Origin: Apostichopus japonicus
Taxonomy: Eukaryota > Echinodermata > Holothuroidea > Aspidochirotida > Stichopodidae
Assembly (NCBI RefSeq): GCF_037975245.1
Contig: NC_092579.1
Coordinates: 13,376,678-13,440,677, forward strand
Length of the DNA stretch: 64,000 nucleotides
Reading direction: 5' to 3'
Shown: piece by piece, positions 39,201-49,434 of the stretch
Position numbering within the stretch: position 1 is the stretch's first letter
Layout: each line of letters starts with the position of its first letter
Notes under the pieces: model-generated
What the model saw: the letters and a program-made list of their open reading frames with translations, nothing else
Databases searched by the model: none
What the model was told of the DNA's origin: nothing
Program-made: the position numbers and the translations under genes

Positions 39201-42200
39201 GAAAAAAGAGGAATATTGGCAAGTTAACTTTGACACTGCTAAATCAATAGAAGGATAGGTAGATACGATGTTATTGCAAGTGTTATTAAACTAATTAACT
39301 AATTACTTCTTACTTTCTGTTAATTTCAGGTAAACAATGGTACTTCAGAGCATCCATATAGACGTAGCACTATTTCTGGTTTAATTGAACAGAAGATATA
39401 TCTGGCAGGAAGTAGACTAGACTTATTTAAGAGGGTGCTATACCAAAATAGTAAAAGATATAGAAGATTTATACCCCTCTGATGCAGTATTCCATTGCCA
39501 TCAACCATAATGATCTGAAAACGGAAAATGAAACTTGGTGAAAGAAAAATAACATCAAAAGGAAAACAAGAAGGAAAAATACAAATGACTTTGCTTTGGA
39601 TTTAGAAGTCTAATTGGACACAAAATATGAGAGAAGTGCATGGATAGGGATGCTTATTAAGTTAGCAAAAAAAGAAACCACATCAGTTCCGTGTAGACTG
39701 ATAAACCGGTGGGTTAACAAATGCCTGTAATATTATTTTGAAGGAACATCAAGCAGAAAGGTTTCTTTTACATATTTCATACATTTTAGTTTTCCATTAC
39801 CAAGTTAAGGTTACCATTTCATCACTTCGAACAGTGTCATCTTAAGATGGCATCCAGCAAAACAAATTTGCTTCACATGATCTGATGCTGTTATTAAGTA
39901 ATCAAATATTTCTCTATCATATGGTTTTCATTGTCTTTAGACAGTCCAGTTGCTTCGAGTAAGGAACCATATGGATTGTTCAACATACAAATTTGTAACA
40001 ATTATTAAGTGTACCTGTGGTTTCCCATCCTTCAATTTCTCCAGACATTCCTGAAAGAAGGCAACCTCTCTGAACGCCAAAAAGCCTGATGCATACGGAA
40101 CTGTCATATCGATGATATCAGTCACAATTTCAGTGACCTAAACCAAGAAAAAGCAAAACTTTTCAAAAATAACAAAAATTTATTTCCAAGTTAGAACACA
40201 TAGTTGTGTTGAATCTTAAAAGGGTTATCCGTATGAGATATATTTGTGCAAGTCTCTCAATTCTGAGTTGATACTGAGATATAATTCAAACATTAAGTAT
40301 ATATACATATGTACAACCAGAACATACCATACCTACATTTGATTTCTTGCATTCCGTCTTCTTCCACCTAACCAGAACAAATTCACAAACACACACACAC
40401 AAATGATTGTCAGTACAAAAGAACTATTCTCTCCTTGTCACTGGTCTTTAATTATAAAATCAATGTGCTAGAGACAGAGATAGTACCCATTACCGCTGAA
40501 GAGAAATATTCCAGATTGCTAATTTGCAATATCTTGATGTGACACAGAGACAGCTACTCCATCATAATTAGATAAGCTCTGATTATTCCAAGAAAGAAAG
40601 TTAAAGTAGAAGTCGGGATAAATGCAAGTGCTTTGCTTAAGCTGCTTTGTCATTAAAATCTCTGTCGGGATGTCCTTGTAAAAAAATACATTTGGAAATG
40701 TTTGCTTGATGGTAATAAATGCACAATGAACGCAAGACTTTATGAAAATGAAAATACATTGTTAGTATTGCTAATGTGTCTTTGCCTAAATAATTTTACA
40801 GGATAAACAAAAGGATAGGGTTTTGACTTTACTAGACAGACGTGAGGATGTCACTCTGTTGCCAGACAAATTACATTCACTCTTAAAAATGTCTTGTTTA
40901 ACTGAAAATTAGAGCACAATAATGCTGGGTTTTATCTACTTATTAATGTGCAAAATTCGTGCAGTGAATATTTATAAAAAAAACTGTAATTGTCTGACTT
41001 CTTGCACTAATTTAGAGCTGACATACGGAGCGGTTAAAGATAATAAACATATTTGAGTATAGTCATCCTTTTTACAATAAACTTAACAATAAAAGAAAAA
41101 TATAATATAAATTGATATGTCTGGATTTTTTCCTAAAAGGAAAATTTAAAGATAGTTTTTCTCAATTTTTCTTCCGAGTCACCTGCTAATCGTAATCCAT
41201 AATTATATCAAATTTGCGGATGTTCGTAACATTGCACTTTACATCGATATCAAATGCAGGACACGAAAGTATGAAGTTACCTTTTAACCAGGTTGACAAA
41301 TTGAATTCGCTTTGATATCTTCTACATATATCATCACAGTTCTAATGGTTTATGAGCTTAAACTAGACAAGCCAGTCAATCTGAAGTATGAGCTTCCCTA
41401 GAACACATGTATGTTGATTGGTTTCCTAAGAGCTACTGTAAAGAATCACATCTATGTTTGTTTTAATTAACTGTCTGTAAAGTATCAAAACAAAGTTTTT
41501 GCCACTAGTTATTTTGAATTAATAATGTCAGTACCTCCAGGGAAGGATAAGAACATGTAACCAAGGCAACACAGGCCCTTGTGGTTCCATTCACAAATGA
41601 AATGTCAACACCAGCGATTAGTTTCAGTCCGTCAAAAGTGGCACTTTCCTGCCATGGTTCAGTGTTGGCATCGATTAACTGCATCTTCAGCTCATCTTGT
41701 TTTCTGGATTTAAACGAAAAGATATTACCAGCCGGTGAAAATTATACTTTTAGTACTTGACAATTTCTATTATCTGAAAATGTTAAGCTGTTAGTCTGAA
41801 ATTAAAGTAAACAGTTGGGTACTGCTGCTACTGCAGATAAAAGCCTCATATATAGTGTGAACAAAATATATACAGATATTTATATTATTATTTTCAGTTG
41901 GCCATTCTGTAATGAATTGGTTACTGTAATGTAGTAAATATTCAAGTAAAACATATCTTCATTAAGAAAGGTAGACTCCACAGTTTAAATAAACAGGTAA
42001 AACATATTTTAATATCATAACTCATGAATCATGAAACTTTCTTAACAGTGTTTTAAGCTACAAATAGTGAAACAAAAACACAATCATGTTTCTTTCAAAG
42101 TTTTAAGGATCTGTCTTAAAACAAATGGGAAAAAACAATAAAATTACCATTGGTACTCCTTAGCAAATTATCTGAATAGTAATAAATAAGTAGTGAAATG

Positions 42201-42463
42201 GGCAGCAATTCAGTTTTTGGTATATTCTTGTTACACATGTATGCAATATGAGCGTGACAGTTTAAGAAAATTTTGATTTCATTTCTTGAGCAAGAACAAA
42301 AAGGGTTTGGGCAAACCATACAATAGTATTCTATAACTGAATCGCATACATGGCTTTTGGTAAAGGATAAGTTCCAAAAATTAGGAGGTAAGTGTTAATA
42401 TTCTTACTGCCTCCATGTTTCAAGCTGTTCTTCATTTACAGTATTCCCTTCTTCTCCCTCCAT
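36219..42463 (-). CDS. ENDOV: Endonuclease V (inosine-specific endoribonuclease), complete coding region in 8 exons
   Basis: Animal endonuclease V cuts RNA near inosine; bacterial Nfi acts on deaminated DNA. Coding exons, in order, are 42463-42408, 41703-41535, 40137-40015, 39514-39475, 39022-38910, 38185-38114, 36862-36734 and 36257-36219. All have GT-AG borders and phases that join into 246 aa, against roughly 280 in human ENDOV, which has a longer tail. Visible family marks are GVDISF (catalytic Asp52), the PYxSG wedge (Tyr90), AFREV (Glu99), VDGNG (Asp121), GVACHLGVLTDIPCIGIAKK and SVGHK, then RIPEPVRQADI near the end. The start was chosen because MEGEEG matches the length of the vertebrate N-terminus, and it lies just inside the first spliced coding exon. 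All three metal-binding acidic residues are intact, so the enzyme should be active. The gene is divergent from DNAL4. Family identity is seen directly; substrate is inferred from the family. Confidence 0.95.
36734..36862 (-). CDS. ENDOV: ENDOV coding exon 7 (residues 192-234)
   Basis: Encodes NPVFVSVGHKICLDTATK and then KCCKYRIPEPVRQ, the SVGH and IPEPVRQ family signatures. Acceptor CCTCAG, donor CAG|GTAAGG. Confidence 0.95.
38114..38185 (-). CDS. ENDOV: ENDOV coding exon 6 (residues 168-191)
   Basis: Twenty-four codons including GDSFNLVGDSQKVWGK, matching the family segment GDSFPLLGDSG followed by a strand. Acceptor TCATAG, donor AAG|GTTTGT. It was found by reading the gap between exons 5 and 7, because it is too short to stand out as an open frame. 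Confidence 0.88.
38910..39022 (-). CDS. ENDOV: ENDOV coding exon 5 (residues 130-167)
   Basis: Encodes the most conserved core, FGVACHLGVLTDIPCIGIAK followed by KLMQIDGLEKDEHFQKK. Acceptor CTAAAG, donor AAG|GTAAGA. The reading frame stays open for some way past both splice borders. Confidence 0.95.
39475..39514 (-). CDS. ENDOV: ENDOV coding exon 4 (residues 117-130, Asp121)
   Basis: A 40-nt microexon encoding IIMVDGNGILHQRG, with the third metal-ligand aspartate. Acceptor TTTCAG, donor G|GTATAA. Confidence 0.92.
40015..40137 (-). CDS. ENDOV: ENDOV coding exon 3 (residues 76-116, wedge Tyr90 and Glu99)
   Basis: Phase-0 exon of 41 codons containing VPYASGFLAFREVAFF, the strand-separating wedge and the catalytic glutamate. 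Acceptor GTTTAG, donor CAG|GTACAC. Confidence 0.95.
41535..41703 (-). CDS. ENDOV: ENDOV coding exon 2 (residues 19-75, catalytic Asp52)
   Basis: Acceptor ATCCAG and donor GAG|GTACTG. It carries the DGLKLIAGVDISFVNG stretch that holds the first catalytic aspartate, and ends in ALVTCSYPSLE, as in vertebrate ENDOV. Confidence 0.93.
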
Positions 42464-42474
42464 TCTGTACCACT
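42408..42474 (-). CDS. ENDOV: ENDOV first coding exon (11 nt of 5' UTR plus residues 1-18)
   Basis: Reads MEGEEGNTVNEEQLETWR plus two bases of the next codon, then donor CA|GTAAGAAT. On the upstream side an AG at 42475-42476 (minus strand TTTTAG|AGTGG) fits an acceptor, implying that a noncoding exon precedes it. The coding part is 42463-42408. Confidence 0.85.
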
Positions 42475-42925
42475 CTAAAATGTGTCAATAATTGCATCAA
42501 ATGCCTTCCCTTGCACATGCAGCATTATACTGATAAACTGAATTAGCTGTGGAAGATAAAAATTGATAAACACATTAAGAATAGCTGCTGTTTGCACTTG
42601 CATCATATTCACCATATCTCCTGCTTTGACATCACCTGGGCTGCAATATACGTCACAACATGTCAGTGTGAGTATTATTGCTATCATCACACAGCTATAT
42701 ACTGCAACCACTTTTGCTGTGTGGTATACAAAGGTACCGCTAGAAAAGGGACTCTAACTGAAGTGAAATAGTGGCAGCAGTCAATTGTCTTGATCATGAT
42801 TGATGTCCACACAAATCGCCCAAAGGGTTGTTGACTATTGCTCCTTCTTTGCCCAAATTAGATGTAGTTATTCAGAAGCTGCTTGAAGGATAGCACTGTC
42901 ATTAATGATATCAAGTTTTTACCCC

Positions 42926-43032
42926 TTTGATCCTGAAACATGCTTTACGACCAATATCGTGACACTGGTTTGATTTAACAAACTTTCATTAATTATGTAA
43001 TGTTTTGATATCTTTGATCCTGAAACATGCTT
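42926..43032. repeat. 20-bp direct repeat in the ENDOV 5' intron
   Basis: TTTGATCCTGAAACATGCTT occurs identically at 42,926-42,945 and 43,013-43,032; flanks also share AGT(T)AATTTC.TGACA.T-like bases. Confidence 0.7.
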
Positions 43033-43386
43033 GTCAGTCAATTTCATGACATTAATAATAAAAGTATAACATAAATTATAGCCTCAATTTCTTTACAAAG
43101 TGTAGTCAGACATATATCATCAATCTTGATACTATTGATTAGTACAGTATCATTCCCTTTACAGTTACACTATAATCTTGTACACAATTCGTGTAACCAG
43201 TACAAGCACTGAATACAAATATCAACAGACTTCATCATAACATAAATACTGCTTACCATTTCATGCAGAAATGTCAAACATTGACATGTTCATAATACAC
43301 TAACGAAAATAATGAAAGTTCATCAAAATGAAGTACAAAGTTCGATATTCAGTAGCATCTAAGATAAATCCAAAAGTTACACTTAC

Positions 43387-43445
43387 ACCAAAGGGGCTCA
43401 GAATTTGTGTCATGCCATAGGCGCAGCCATTTTGTTTGTTGAGCA
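43387..43445 (-). other. ENDOV: Probable ENDOV 5' noncoding exon with a 6-codon upstream ORF
   Basis: The minus strand shows AAAATGGCTGCGCC, a YY1-like context often found at transcription starts, followed by a strong donor (GGT|GTAAGTG at 43387/43386). Joining it to the acceptor at 42475 would give a 912-bp 5' UTR intron. The ATG at 43430-43428 opens only six codons (MAAPMA) and stops at 43410, so it would act as a small upstream ORF. The far (5') boundary is a guess. Confidence 0.5.
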
Positions 43446-43679
43446 ACGGAAACTGAGTCTGCGCACACCGTCCAGAATAAAGGTTTCCATAACAATAATT
43501 AGGTTACATATGAAACGTTATGGGCAATCGAGGACTCGCATAGTAACATTCTACTATCGACTACACACTGAAAATATTTCATTCGTATCATGCAATACAA
43601 GGTCTGAAACCGAGATTTAATTTAACTAAGCCATCCAGCCTAGCCTATAGCTTGAAGGAATCTTTTACTGAAATAGAAA
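43446..43679. promoter_or_regulatory. Putative bidirectional promoter between ENDOV and DNAL4
   Basis: About 240 bp separate the likely ENDOV 5' exon (minus) from the DNAL4 start codon (plus). The stretch keeps more CpG than its AT-rich surroundings (GCGCACACCGTCC, AATCGAGGACTCGC, CTATCGAC) and has no TATA box in a convincing place. An X-box-like site lies at 43,483-43,496. The arrangement is seen; shared promoter activity is inferred. Confidence 0.5.
43483..43496 (+). promoter_or_regulatory. X-box-like (RFX) motif upstream of DNAL4
   Basis: GTTTCCATAACAAT fits the RYYNYY-AT-RRNRAC X-box consensus at 13 of 14 positions; the last base is T instead of C. It lies about 185 bp upstream of the DNAL4 ATG. 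RFX X-boxes typically drive ciliary genes, so the match is biologically sensible for an axonemal dynein subunit, but a one-mismatch site can occur by chance. Confidence 0.35.
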
Positions 43680-43757
43680 ATGGAGGATCAACAAGAAGGA
43701 AAGAAGGAGGAGAAGGAAACAGACTACCGAAGGTTGCAGAGTTATCCTCTCATACGG
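43680..43757 (+). CDS. DNAL4: DNAL4 coding exon 1 (residues 1-26)
   Basis: Starts in the context GAAAATGGAG and ends CGG|GTAAAG. The first 15 residues are a lysine/glutamate-rich leader, followed by the conserved YRRLQSYPLIR. Confidence 0.93.
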
Positions 43758-45932
43758 GTAAAGTAACTCTCTGGCATACAAACAGTAGCCTAATTTACCC
43801 TGGATTGAGCTTAACCATACATGTTAACTACCCAAAAGGTAGCCTATGCCTAGGAACTTGAGTTAACCTTAAATTAGGGGACTAAGTTAAGATAAGCATT
43901 GGACACTAAACCTACCGTCAAACGCAGCATTAGATTGCACCAGATCAATAACCCAGAACTTCAGCCTGACAGACAGCATCTGTGTCATGGCAGCTCCAGT
44001 GCTTTGCCCCAGATGATTGAAAATATTGAACCTAGCCTAGGACTTTCTATTCTTGAGACTTGGCCTAACTTAGAATAGTTTATTGGAAAGTATTAGGGTA
44101 CCAATAATAACTTCATGATGCTGCATCAAGTCCCATGTTTCACCATTCTGAGTCATCCATTTATTGTTACTGCAACTAAGGTAGGTTATGTGAACTTGTG
44201 GTAAAAATCAGAAAGGGAATTGAGGTGTCATTCTCTAATTAATTTTGAAAAGGTAAAACAACTATGTTGCTTTAATAAAACTCCAATAAAAAAGTGGAAG
44301 AATCTGACCGGTGAAGATGGAACTTGACACATGATGCCAACTATTGAACAATTTCTTTTCTGATTTAGTATTGCACTTTATATTCGTGATTTCAACTATT
44401 GAGTTGGTCAAATTTCGCCTGAATGAAGTAGATTAATAAGGAGTTGAGTCTAAGCAGTCAGACTTATAACAAAAAATTTCCTCAAGTTGTGCATGGGTTC
44501 AATAAATGGGAGTAATAATTCATGAAAGTGCCTCGATTAAATTAAGGATATATGGAATTGGTGTTTCTTCTTATATAAATTATATCCATGTTTGTTGAAG
44601 ATTTGTTGAAAATTGTGTTTCTAAAGGTGTTCACACCTTGACTCTTAGACAAAGCCACTTCACTGTTCAACAGTTCAGCTTCATGAACAACACAGAAGGT
44701 GAAGTTAGGGGACATACATAGTTAATGTAACCATCATTTATAAATGTGAATTAAAAAAAAAAATTGGCTCACTCCTCTGTAAATATTGCATTTTACATCT
44801 GACTGTTCCTTATGTAACCTTCAAAACAAACAAATGGACATTTATTTGACTACTGTGTACAATAGAATTGCACATTCATAAGTTATTGTCAAAGTTATCA
44901 CATGACAAATTCATTCATTCTCCTCTGTTTGTTTCAGCATTCAGATATGAATGAAGAAATGAGGACAGAAACAATGGAACTGTGTGTTACAGCATGTGAA
45001 AAATTTTCAAACAACAATGAGGTTTGTTTTACGATACTTTAAAATATTAATTTTTCAGAAAAAAGTTGCTGATTGATTGTCTCATTTATGACTGTATCTA
45101 AACAGCTCATCCAATGTCTTATTGATATGAATTGTAGGAGGTACCCTGTGCTACACTGAGAATCCCTTCGTGTGACATCTTAAAATTAATGAACATTTTG
45201 AAACCTTAACTCTCATGACGTTATCACTGAAACATCATGTCCATGTCCATGTGCAAGGTAAGGCCACTGTTGCACAGAATGAAGTTAACATTTCAAGTCC
45301 TCAGCCTTTGAAATCAATATTTATATCACAAACTATGTCATCCCTTGTTCTGGAAAATTAATAAACATTCTTCCCATAGGTCATCTCATGTGTTTTTTGT
45401 TTATGCATTAAATATTCATGAGGCAACTAAAGTGCTTTATGTAATGAAATGTGGTTAAAATAGAACATGAAAAAAAAAATGAATACATGTAGTTTCTTTC
45501 CATTATCATATGTCGATCATGCTACATATATAGCAAATTAGAGTTCATGATGGAATGACAGCAAGTTATAAAAATATAATGTTTAGAGCTATGGTTTGAA
45601 TATCCTTCCTCGGTGCTCTCTCTGCCCTTTACTGAGTAGGTGCAGTGTGGCTGTTTCAAAAGTGATGACAAATATATCTAGCAAGATAAAAGAAAGGTTT
45701 CTTTAATAGTTAAAAACATTGATGTAACTCTTTCACTCACCTTACATAGTTTTATTTTTAACCATAGACTGCTGCTAAGATGATCAAGGAGACCATGGAC
45801 AAGAAGTTTGGAGCATCTTGGCACGCGGTTGTCGGCGAAGGATATGGATTCGAAATAGCCCATGAAGTGAAAAATCTTCTTTATATGTTCTTTGGTGGGA
45901 ACCTTGCAATAACAGTGTGGAAATGCTCATAA
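43680..45932 (+). CDS. DNAL4: Dynein light chain 4, axonemal, complete coding region in 3 exons
   Basis: DNAL4 is an LC8-family light chain of axonemal dynein arms and acts as a small dimeric hub in cilia and flagella. Exons are 43680-43757, 44938-45021 and 45768-45932, all GT-AG and phase 0 between exons, giving 108 aa (human 105). Exon 1 encodes a charged N-terminus and DYRRLQSYPLIR. Exon 2 encodes HSDMNEEMRTETMELCVTAC and ends in EKFSNNNE. Exon 3 encodes the LC8 core with KETMDKKFGASWHAVVGEGY, then FEIAHEVKN and the C-terminal WKCS. Exons 2 and 3 match human DNAL4 almost residue for residue. The start is the only ATG giving the conserved N-terminus. Divergent neighbour is ENDOV, with an X-box-like site between. 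A reading error or pseudogene is unlikely, since splice sites and frame are intact. Confidence 0.97.
44938..45021 (+). CDS. DNAL4: DNAL4 coding exon 2 (residues 27-54)
   Basis: Acceptor GTTTCAG, donor GAG|GTTTGT; 28 codons from HSDM to NNNE, differing from the human segment I recall at only two positions. Confidence 0.96.
45768..45932 (+). CDS. DNAL4: DNAL4 coding exon 3 (residues 55-108, stop)
   Basis: Acceptor ACCATAG, then TAAKMIKETMDKKFG through the LC8 beta strands to LAITVWKCS and TAA. Confidence 0.96.
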   Translation, partial: TAAKMIKETMDKKFGASWHAVVGEGYGFEIAHEVKNLLYMFFGGNLAITVWKCS

Positions 45933-48900
45933 CATTTTTCTAGCATGTGAACACATTCCTAACAAAACCTTGGTGTAATTCCCTCCCCCCCCCCCCCCCG
46001 TACAAAAGATGATTATAATTCACTTTTGCATATTTATGAGCTTCTCCCAATTAATCTTCGTGCAAAATTACTCATAATTAATATCTCATTGTGGTGTTAT
46101 ATTTAAAGTCTTACCATTACTAAAAATGGCACAAAACAAGAAAGAAACCTTTTCAACAGTTGTATTCAAAAAAATCCGGTGGGTTCTGTGCGGGAAGGAG
46201 AGAAAGTGTTTTCATCAGTTCATGTATTACGATGTACCATAATTCACACCTGTATATGTATTTATACAGGTTTTATCATTTCTTCCATGATGTAAATTTA
46301 CTTCTTAAGTCCTTTCCGCTTGTTGCGTTACCTCGCTGTTCGAATGGACACAACAAGGTATATGAAATGGAAAATATTAGAATGTACTTAAGACAAGTTT
46401 TTCACTTTTCCTTTAAATTTTTAATTAATTTAATTATTTGCTCTTCTCCTCATATTCAATACTTTACAGATTTGTTCGCATTTGTGTGCTTATCCGGTCA
46501 TAGATGCAGCTTTTAAGTAGCAAAAATGGTAAGGTACTGTAGATGTGATTGTTCACAGACTTTTCTCTAACCAGAGGGAATGTTATACGATATGGTACCT
46601 TTATGGTAAAATACATCCAGTTTGAAGCCAATGTCCCGTAACTACAGTTTTGAATTTTGTCATTCTAGCAAATGTTAGAAACTTTACCCATAATCAACAA
46701 ATTCAGTTATTACCAAAGATTTTTAAGGAAAGGTTTGTGGTGGATTTCAGGGAAAATTGAACCAGTATGGCACTGCAAAATGCTGCACGAAAAGGGTAAA
46801 ATTGCTATACAATTGCAACAATGTATAGCAGTGTTTGTACACAGGAGTTAAAAAATAGTTTAGAACAGATGAAACCTTCAGAACTGCTAAAGAAAATTCG
46901 AACTCTTGATTATTCCCTGGAGTTTTTCACTGACTTTTTCATCAATAACTTTTCTTTTCTTACCATTTTAAGACGAACCATTTTTTTTCATTTAGTTTGT
47001 TTGGTTCTGAGTTTCTGACATCACCTTCCTCAGTTTAAGAATATTTTCATGCTGAGTGGTGTGAATGAAAATCAAATGTTGAACTTTTCCTAGCATTGTA
47101 TTCCCTTTGCCCAACGATTTGAGTTGAAAAGCACAATTTCAATGTGTGCTTTCAGATGTTTACAGTTACTTGTGGTACCACATTGGCAAGACTGTCAGTC
47201 TAAATAATTGTTTCTTGGCAAGAAGCACAGGGTGACATCATATTTCTTGTTGGCATTAGTACATAGCATTTGAAAGATGTAAACTTTATCTAGTGACTTC
47301 AATTTTTTTTTTTCTCTTTGCAAAAACGTTAGTTACCTCCTAGAACAAAAAGAAGAATACAAATACCAACAGCATACTTCATACTAATGCAAGCAAGATC
47401 ATTTCATAAATATATACATATAGATATATAAATATCTTACAGCTAAATGTACAGTTTACAATATAGTTGTTTTGCTTTTGCTTATCAATTTGATTATCTT
47501 TTCATATTTTGTTTTGTTTGATTAGTTTTTGTACTAAATTAAGGTCAATTAGCTCACAATTTCTACAATCCATGTTAACTATTGTATAAAAGACCAAAGC
47601 TAATAGAATACAACTTAAATTAAAAGTCCATCTTATGTCTTTTCTTATGTCAGTTTGTACCTTGAATATGTCCTGATAATGTATAATTACTTGATAAGTT
47701 CTTAGTCATCGAAAACAGCCATATCTAAAATTTGGGGTGGTGAGAGCCTAGTGAGTAGCCAAAAGATAATTGAAAATTACTTTCATTATGTCCTGATATC
47801 ACCACACTGTAGAATTTGATATGAATTCCTCAGTGGTCTGTGATGAAGTAACTTTGCAGACACTATTAAACAGTCTCACGAAAGTAATGGTCGGGTAGCA
47901 GAACTGTTTGAGTTTTCTTGAGTTTAAAAGGTTATTCCGGTGGCTAAAGTTGATTGCTTGATAACAATGCTCGAACATTTCTGCAGGTTTAGTTCAAAAC
48001 CACATCAACATGGCATTTTGTATGGCAAAGAAATTTGTTTTCAAGTTGGTGTTTGTTTGTTCGTTTCTTGGCATTCTTTGTGAATTCATCTTGCAGCAAT
48101 AGTGTCAATAATGTCATCAGGGCACTTAAGCTGAAAGGGTTTATTTGTTTATAATATTTAACTCTATTATTCACAGAGGGATATAATATTTCTGGGAAAA
48201 AAAGTAGCATTTTTATGAAATTCTGAATGCAAAGAAACTTGACAGGTGTCTAATTATATCAGGATAAATCAATAAGAAGATTATAAAAGGAAAGCAAAGC
48301 TTTTGAAGAACCTTAGCCATTATTACATAATTTACAGTCTACTGTGATCCACGCCAGGGAAAAAATGAGGCTCTTGCCATCAACCAGACATTGAGTTAGG
48401 GACAAGATATTGATAAAGGGTGTCAAATGATGGTGAAGTATGTTTAGTTGGTTTTTCTGCCACTGGAATATCCCTTCAAGTCACAGTCTAGTGCAAGTGG
48501 GCATAATTTCCTTGATTCTAATGGAATCATTGACTTTAAAGATCTGCATTATTGGTTCCAATTATTGCACGCTATAGCTAGGAAAGTTTTTTGATTACGT
48601 AATCGACCTCAAACAGTCGTAAATCGACCGCAGGCTCTACAGTAGTACAGTTGGCACTAACGTCACGTCTCGACGTAAGTCAGTGTTAGATTCGAATTTT
48701 CTGTCAGGATGGGCCAACATTTCAAGCACTCTATCACAGAAACTAGAATTCATCACAGGGCAAGGCTTAGGGCGATACAAAACAAAAAAAATTATATGAC
48801 CGGAAGGACTGGTTCCCATTTTTCACCCCAAAAAATTCCTTTCACAACATTAGGCTCTTTGTGTAAACACTGTGGAAGTATGTTCATGTCTTAAGTGTAG

Positions 48901-49062
48901 TTAATCATACAGCGTTCACACACAAAGACCCTCTTACAAGAAAAATATGTGGCATGCGTTGCAGACTAATTGGTAAAAAGAGGTCATTTTACGACCAAGG
49001 CAGGTCAATAACGTAATCCGAAGAAACCTTTTCATGATGGCGTGATATAGCTGGGGTCTAGA
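45933..49062. other. Intergenic / DNAL4 3' region, no recognised gene
   Basis: Beyond the DNAL4 stop lie a 15-base poly(C) run (45,985-45,999) and AT-rich sequence. A 118-codon open frame at 46,160-46,516 shows no family resemblance or splice context and is probably chance or 3' UTR. No repeat boundary was found until the MITE at 49,071. Confidence 0.5.
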
Positions 49063-49070
49063 CAGCAGAC

Positions 49071-49434
49071 CAAGGGCGTAGGAACCGGGGGGGCTGGGGG
49101 GCGCCAGCCCCCCAGTGAAAAATGTGGAGGGGCGGAAGTATCATTCCGCCCCCCCGCTTCACACGTCAGAAAACCCCTTTTTCATTTCCAAATGAGAAAA
49201 AAAATCTCATTTGGAGCACCAAATTGCATCTAAGGCCAGGTGAAAATACAAAATTAAGTTTACAAAATGGAGTCGGTGTTGAAGTGTGCTATATTGCACC
49301 AAATTGCATCTGAGGCTACCTGGAAATGCAAAAAATTCCAAAGGGGAGGGGGACACCCCCTCCCCTTAGACCCCTCCCCCAGGCCGGCCATAAGTCTTCA
49401 GCCCCCCACTCAAAAGTACCTTCCTACGCCACTG
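49071..49434. mobile_element. hAT-type MITE, 364 bp, with 8-bp target duplication CAGCAGAC
   Basis: The left end CAAGGGCGTAGGAACC and the right end, read inward on the other strand as CAGTGGCGTAGGAAGG, form imperfect inverted repeats that start with CA, as in hAT elements. The identical 8-mer CAGCAGAC flanks both sides (49,063-49,070 and 49,435-49,442), the duplication length expected for hAT. No transposase is encoded. Inside, a segment beginning GCACCAAATTGCATCT is present twice (about 49,216 and 49,296). Confidence 0.85.

Noticed and set aside
42475..42711. 78-codon hydrophobic ORF with a signal-peptide-like start
   Set aside because: It lies in the predicted ENDOV 5' intron and stops exactly at the splice acceptor; no family resemblance.
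46160..46516. 118-codon plus-strand ORF downstream of DNAL4
   Set aside because: No recognisable domain, composition like the surrounding AT-rich DNA, and no splice context.
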